A DNA stretch of 8,317 bases, taken from Treponema sp. UBA4232 (GTDB lineage: Bacteria > Spirochaetota > Spirochaetia > Treponematales > Treponemataceae). Shown piece after piece: positions 6,226 to 8,317 of this stretch. A program made the position numbers and the translations under genes. Numbering within the stretch: the stretch's first letter is position 1; the number at the start of each line of letters is the position of its first letter. Under the pieces are notes generated by a model. It was given only the letters and a program-made list of their open reading frames with translations. It was not told the DNA's origin and ran no database searches. The stretch is taken from positions 1-8,317 of the forward strand of contig DGXM01000167.1 in NCBI GenBank assembly GCA_002396325.1. The letters run 5' to 3'.

Positions 6226-7596
6226 TTAGTTGTTACCCTTGAACAAATCCGCAAAGGCAACCTTGTCTCCCTTGGAAACCTTCACTTCCTTGTAAAGCTC
6301 TTCGTAAAGCTTGTTTTCTTTTGTCTCGTCAACCAGATATTCCTTGTTGCGAGGATCATCGTAGTGCTTCTTTACTTCGTCAACAGTGATGCCCTGCTCA
6401 TCGGCAATCTTCTGATACTGTCCTTCGACTTCCTCGGGTGTGACAGAGATGTTGCGCTCGCGGAGAAGCGTGTCAACGATGATGCGGCTCTTGAGCATTT
6501 TTTCAGTGTTGCCGGTCCACTGGTTGATGAGGTCTTCCTTTTTCTGTCCTGAAGAAAGAAGCATCTTCTCAAGCTGCTCGGGGGTTGTCTGGAACTGCTG
6601 TGCCATCATATCCCAGCGTGCGGCCTGTTCTGCTTCAATCATAGACTTCGGCAGGTCGAAGGGGTTCTTTTCAACAAGCTGCTCCAAAAGGCTCTGGCTC
6701 TTGAGTTCTGCAAGCTTGCGTGTCTTTGCAGTCTCCATCTGACGTGTCAGGTCCTTCTTGAGGTCGTCGAGAGTCTTGTATTTCTCGCTCACGTCCTGTG
6801 CCAAATCATCGTCGAGAGCCGGAAGATTGCGGACTTTGATTGCCTTGACTGTAACGGAAATCTTCTTTGTCTTTCCTGCAAGCTCCTCATCGGGATCTTT
6901 TTTGTCGTAAGTCTTGGTGATCTGCTTGGTCTCATCCTTCTTCATTCCGATGATGTCATCGTCAATCTTGTAGATGTCCTCGCCTGAACCGACTGTAAAC
7001 ACGAATCCGTCGCGCTTACTTCCTTCTATTACATTGCCGTTATCATCAAGTTCGCTGTAGTCGATTGTTACGATGTTGTCCTTTTCAACGGGATCTCCGT
7101 CCTTCTTGTCGAGAACGGCGGCGTTTCTTTCCTGAATTGATTTGAGCTCGTCCTCGAGTTCCTTGTCACCAATCTGGACCTGCGGCTCTTTGATTGTGAT
7201 TCCGTTAAAGTTCTTCACCTCGACCTTCGGGAAGATGTCGTACATAACGGTGAATGTCAAATCCTTAGTGATGTCGAGTTCAGGAAGTTTGTTGTCTTCA
7301 AGTCTGGGCTGTGAATAGGGCAGAGGACGGTATTCCTTTGCATCATCCCCCTGCAGGATTTCATTGAGTGCATTGTCGATGAGTTCGCCGACGATTTCAT
7401 ATTTCAAAGCCTCGCCGTATTTCTGTTCAATGATGCGTGTGGGGACGTGGCCCTTGCGGAATCCCGGCATCTGGATGTTTTTGGCATACTTTGCCAACTC
7501 GGTCTTATATCCAGACTCCACATCAGCCTGGGCAATTGTCGCTGTCAGCTTAACTGCTGAATTTTCAATCTTAGTGATTTCCTTGGTAACGTTCAC
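6226..7596 (-). CDS. tig: Trigger factor (ribosome-associated chaperone, peptidyl-prolyl isomerase)
   Basis: Trigger factor docks at the ribosomal exit tunnel and shields nascent chains. It also has an FKBP-type prolyl isomerase domain. The 456-residue length is normal. The ribosome-binding signature GFRKGHVP is at 45-52 (family G-F-R-x-G-x-x-P). The FKBP-like domain spans roughly 160-255, with DNIVTIDY, DGFVFTVGSG and DDIIGMKKDE. The remaining 200 residues are the highly charged helical C-terminal chaperone arms. The start is GTG at 7596-7594, with AGGGGA 7 nt upstream; it matches the usual N-terminal ribosome-binding strand. It is first in the tig-clpP-clpX order seen in many bacteria. A tRNA terminator ends only about 25 nt upstream and no clear promoter fits in the gap, so expression may depend on read-through or on a poorly conserved promoter. 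No tig terminator was found. Confidence 0.98.
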   Translation of the reverse strand: MNVTKEITKIENSAVKLTATIAQADVESGYKTELAKYAKNIQMPGFRKGHVPTRIIEQKYGEALKYEIVGELIDNALNEILQGDDAKEYRPLPYSQPRLEDNKLPELDITKDLTFTVMYDIFPKVEVKNFNGITIKEPQVQIGDKELEDELKSIQERNAAVLDKKDGDPVEKDNIVTIDYSELDDNGNVIEGSKRDGFVFTVGSGEDIYKIDDDIIGMKKDETKQITKTYDKKDPDEELAGKTKKISVTVKAIKVRNLPALDDDLAQDVSEKYKTLDDLKKDLTRQMETAKTRKLAELKSQSLLEQLVEKNPFDLPKSMIEAEQAARWDMMAQQFQTTPEQLEKMLLSSGQKKEDLINQWTGNTEKMLKSRIIVDTLLRERNISVTPEEVEGQYQKIADEQGITVDEVKKHYDDPRNKEYLVDETKENKLYEELYKEVKVSKGDKVAFADLFKGNN

Positions 7597-7621
7597 TTGA
7601 TTTTCCCCTATGCAATAATTT

Positions 7622-7655
7622 AAAAAAAAGGCGATTTAGATGACTCTAAACCGCC
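7622..7655 (-). terminator. Strong intrinsic terminator after the tRNA-Gly genes
   Basis: On the minus strand GGCGGTTTAGA (7655-7645), loop GTCA and TCTAAATCGCC (7640-7630) form an 11-bp stem with one G-U pair, followed by eight T residues (7629-7622). It begins 10 bp after the last tRNA base and ends 25 bp before the tig start codon. Confidence 0.93.
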
Positions 7656-7665
7656 TTGTATTTAG

Positions 7666-7737
7666 AGCGGGAAACGGGAGTTGGACCCGCGACATCCACC
7701 TTGGCAAGGTGGCGCTCTACCACTGAGCTATTCCCGC
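7666..7737 (-). tRNA. tRNA-Gly, anticodon GCC (copy nearer tig)
   Basis: A 72-nt cloverleaf: acceptor GCGGGAA/TTCCCGC with discriminator T, D arm GCTC/GAGC with loop AGTGGTA (G18 G19 present), anticodon arm CCACC/GGTGG with loop TTGCCAA (anticodon GCC, complement at 7703-7705) and T arm GCGGG/CCCGT. The acceptor is followed by CTA, so CCA is not encoded and must be added after transcription. It should read GGC and GGU codons. Oddity: the T loop is TCCAACT, with C at position 55 instead of the near-universal U, and the 49-65 pair is a G-U wobble. It is identical to the second copy. Confidence 0.96.
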
Positions 7738-7767
7738 GAAAATAACAATTTTGTTTCGCCTGTGAAG

Positions 7768-7839
7768 AGCGGGAAACGGGAGTTGGACCCGCGACATCCA
7801 CCTTGGCAAGGTGGCGCTCTACCACTGAGCTATTCCCGC
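7768..7839 (-). tRNA. tRNA-Gly, anticodon GCC (promoter-proximal copy)
   Basis: This copy matches the other base for base over 72 nt, including the T loop TCCAACT with C55, and is separated from it by a 30-bp spacer. Discriminator T is followed by CTT, so CCA is not encoded. Both copies lie between the promoter at 7958-7986 and the terminator at 7622-7655, so they are probably cut from one precursor. An open reading frame crosses both genes but is only an artefact of translating tRNA sequence. Confidence 0.96.
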
Positions 7840-7951
7840 AAAATCGTTTTCGCATCAGCTTGTTGCAGCAATTATTTGCTGAATTAGGCTTGCGAGAGTA
7901 GGAACTTAACATCCCCAATCAACGGTTACGACCGGTTGCTTTGTAAACCGT
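7840..7951 (-). other. Structured leader of the tRNA-Gly transcript
   Basis: About 110 nt lie between the predicted transcription start (near 7951) and the first tRNA. Two stem-loops are visible on the minus strand: CAACCGGT, loop CGTA and ACCGTTG (7938-7920, 7 bp with one bulged C), then a perfect CAGCAA, loop ATAA and TTGCTG (7881-7866). No T tract follows either stem, so they are not terminators. The function is unknown; it may be only a 5' leader removed by RNase P. Confidence 0.45.
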
Positions 7952-7957
7952 GTTTAG

Positions 7958-7986
7958 ATATTAACACAAATGAAAAAAGAGGTCAA
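7958..7986 (-). promoter_or_regulatory. Strong sigma-70-type promoter of the tRNA-Gly genes
   Basis: On the minus strand TTGACC (7986-7981), a 17-nt spacer and TAATAT (7963-7958). This is close to consensus with ideal spacing, as expected for a stable RNA promoter. The start is predicted near 7951. Confidence 0.8.
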
Positions 7987-8020
7987 TAGTTTTTCATAAA
8001 AAATTGTGTTTTGGCAAGTG

Positions 8021-8049
8021 AAAAAAAGATGGAACAAACGGATTTGTTC
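8021..8049 (-). terminator. Intrinsic terminator of the XRE regulator gene
   Basis: On the minus strand GAACAAA (8049-8043), loop TCCG and TTTGTTC (8038-8032) form a perfect 7-bp stem, followed by CATC and then a run of seven T residues (8027-8021). It lies about 58 bp after the stop of the upstream regulator gene and insulates the tRNA promoter. The stretch 7987-8107 holds nothing else recognisable. Confidence 0.85.
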
Positions 8050-8107
8050 GCAACTAACGTTACTCACATTATCTATTTGAGCAGACATTTCATTTCTTGT
8101 GATATTT

Positions 8108-8317
8108 CTAAATATCTTCCAAAGAAATTTCCACAGCGGTCTCCAGATTTTTTAAAAGAGATTTTTTTAACATATCTATATCCAGTTTATTTTCCACTAA
8201 CGTATTTGTTCCTGGTTGGAAAAGTTTAAGCGAATCCACGTTCAGCGCATCGGCAATCCGTTCAATCATCTGAGGAGAAGGGAATTTTTGTCCTATTTCT
8301 ATCGTGCCAATATAAGT
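8108..8317 (-). CDS. XRE-family helix-turn-helix regulator, C-terminal part (runs off right edge)
   Basis: Sixty-nine residues and a TAG stop (8110-8108) are visible; the N-terminus lies beyond the right edge. The start of the visible part, TYIGTIEIGQKFPSPQMIER followed by IADALNV and LKLF, is the second half of a Cro/C1-type helix-turn-helix domain: the end of the recognition helix, the E-x-G-x-x-x-P turn, and the IADAL helix that closes the domain. About 35 residues follow, ending in a lysine- and leucine-rich helical tail with no recognised domain. The whole protein is therefore probably a small (about 100-120 residue) DNA-binding regulator. Its sequence is visibly richer in A+T than the tig-clp region. 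It has its own terminator, so it is not co-transcribed with the tRNA genes. Its targets cannot be inferred. Confidence 0.85.
   Translation of the reverse strand, partial: TYIGTIEIGQKFPSPQMIERIADALNVDSLKLFQPGTNTLVENKLDIDMLKKSLLKNLETAVEISLEDI

Noticed and set aside
7889..7906. TGCGAGAGTAGG followed by AACT on the plus strand, resembling the 3' part of bacterial 5S rRNA
   Set aside because: The rest of 5S rRNA, including the conserved CCGAAC region and the closing stem, is absent on either side, so this is probably chance or at most a tiny remnant.
7646..7918. A 90-codon minus-strand open frame containing a repeated GNSSVVERHLAKVDVAG segment
   Set aside because: It is the conceptual translation of the two tRNA-Gly genes and their flanks, a well-known annotation artefact.
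1..8317. CRISPR arrays, insertion sequences, phage genes, retrons or toxin-antitoxin pairs
   Set aside because: Both strands were read. No regularly spaced repeats, terminal inverted repeats, transposase, integrase or reverse transcriptase motifs were found.

Overview
The window looks like chromosomal core sequence from a spirochaete, most likely a Treponema-type commensal (oral, gut or rumen). This is an inference from protein style, gene order and moderate G+C; no database search was made. Nearly everything is on the minus strand; one glycosyltransferase gene is on the plus strand.

From left to right: (1) 1-1086, the 5' part of smc (362 residues visible, the rest runs off the left edge), read from a GTG start behind a good ribosome binding site and a consensus-like promoter that lies in the 3' end of the next gene. 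(2) 1189-2864, a two-gene minus-strand unit: a DEAD-box RNA helicase followed, with an ATGA overlap, by a short single-domain A24 prepilin-peptidase-like membrane protein. (3) 2865-2911, a 47-bp divergent intergenic region in which both genes have an extended -10 box only 6-7 nt before the start codon, so both mRNAs are predicted to be leaderless. (4) 2912-4033, a plus-strand GT4-type glycosyltransferase, convergent with clpX across a strong terminator that serves clpX. (5) 4096-7596, the classic proteostasis cluster tig-clpP-clpX (read right to left). clpP and clpX overlap by one base. A 250-bp gap between tig and clpP carries a 13-bp direct repeat. (6) 7622-7986, a tRNA unit: strong promoter, structured leader of about 110 nt, two identical tRNA-Gly(GCC) genes and a strong intrinsic terminator about 25 nt before the tig start. 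(7) 8021-8317, the 3' end of an XRE-family regulator gene with its own terminator.

Functionally, trigger factor meets nascent chains at the ribosome, and ClpX unfolds substrates for the ClpP chamber. SMC organises the chromosome and the helicase remodels RNA. I see no phage, transposon, CRISPR array or defence system. The most unusual signals are a C in place of the near-universal U at position 55 in both tRNA-Gly genes, the pair of facing leaderless promoters, the tRNA terminator placed tight against tig, and the direct repeat in front of clpP.
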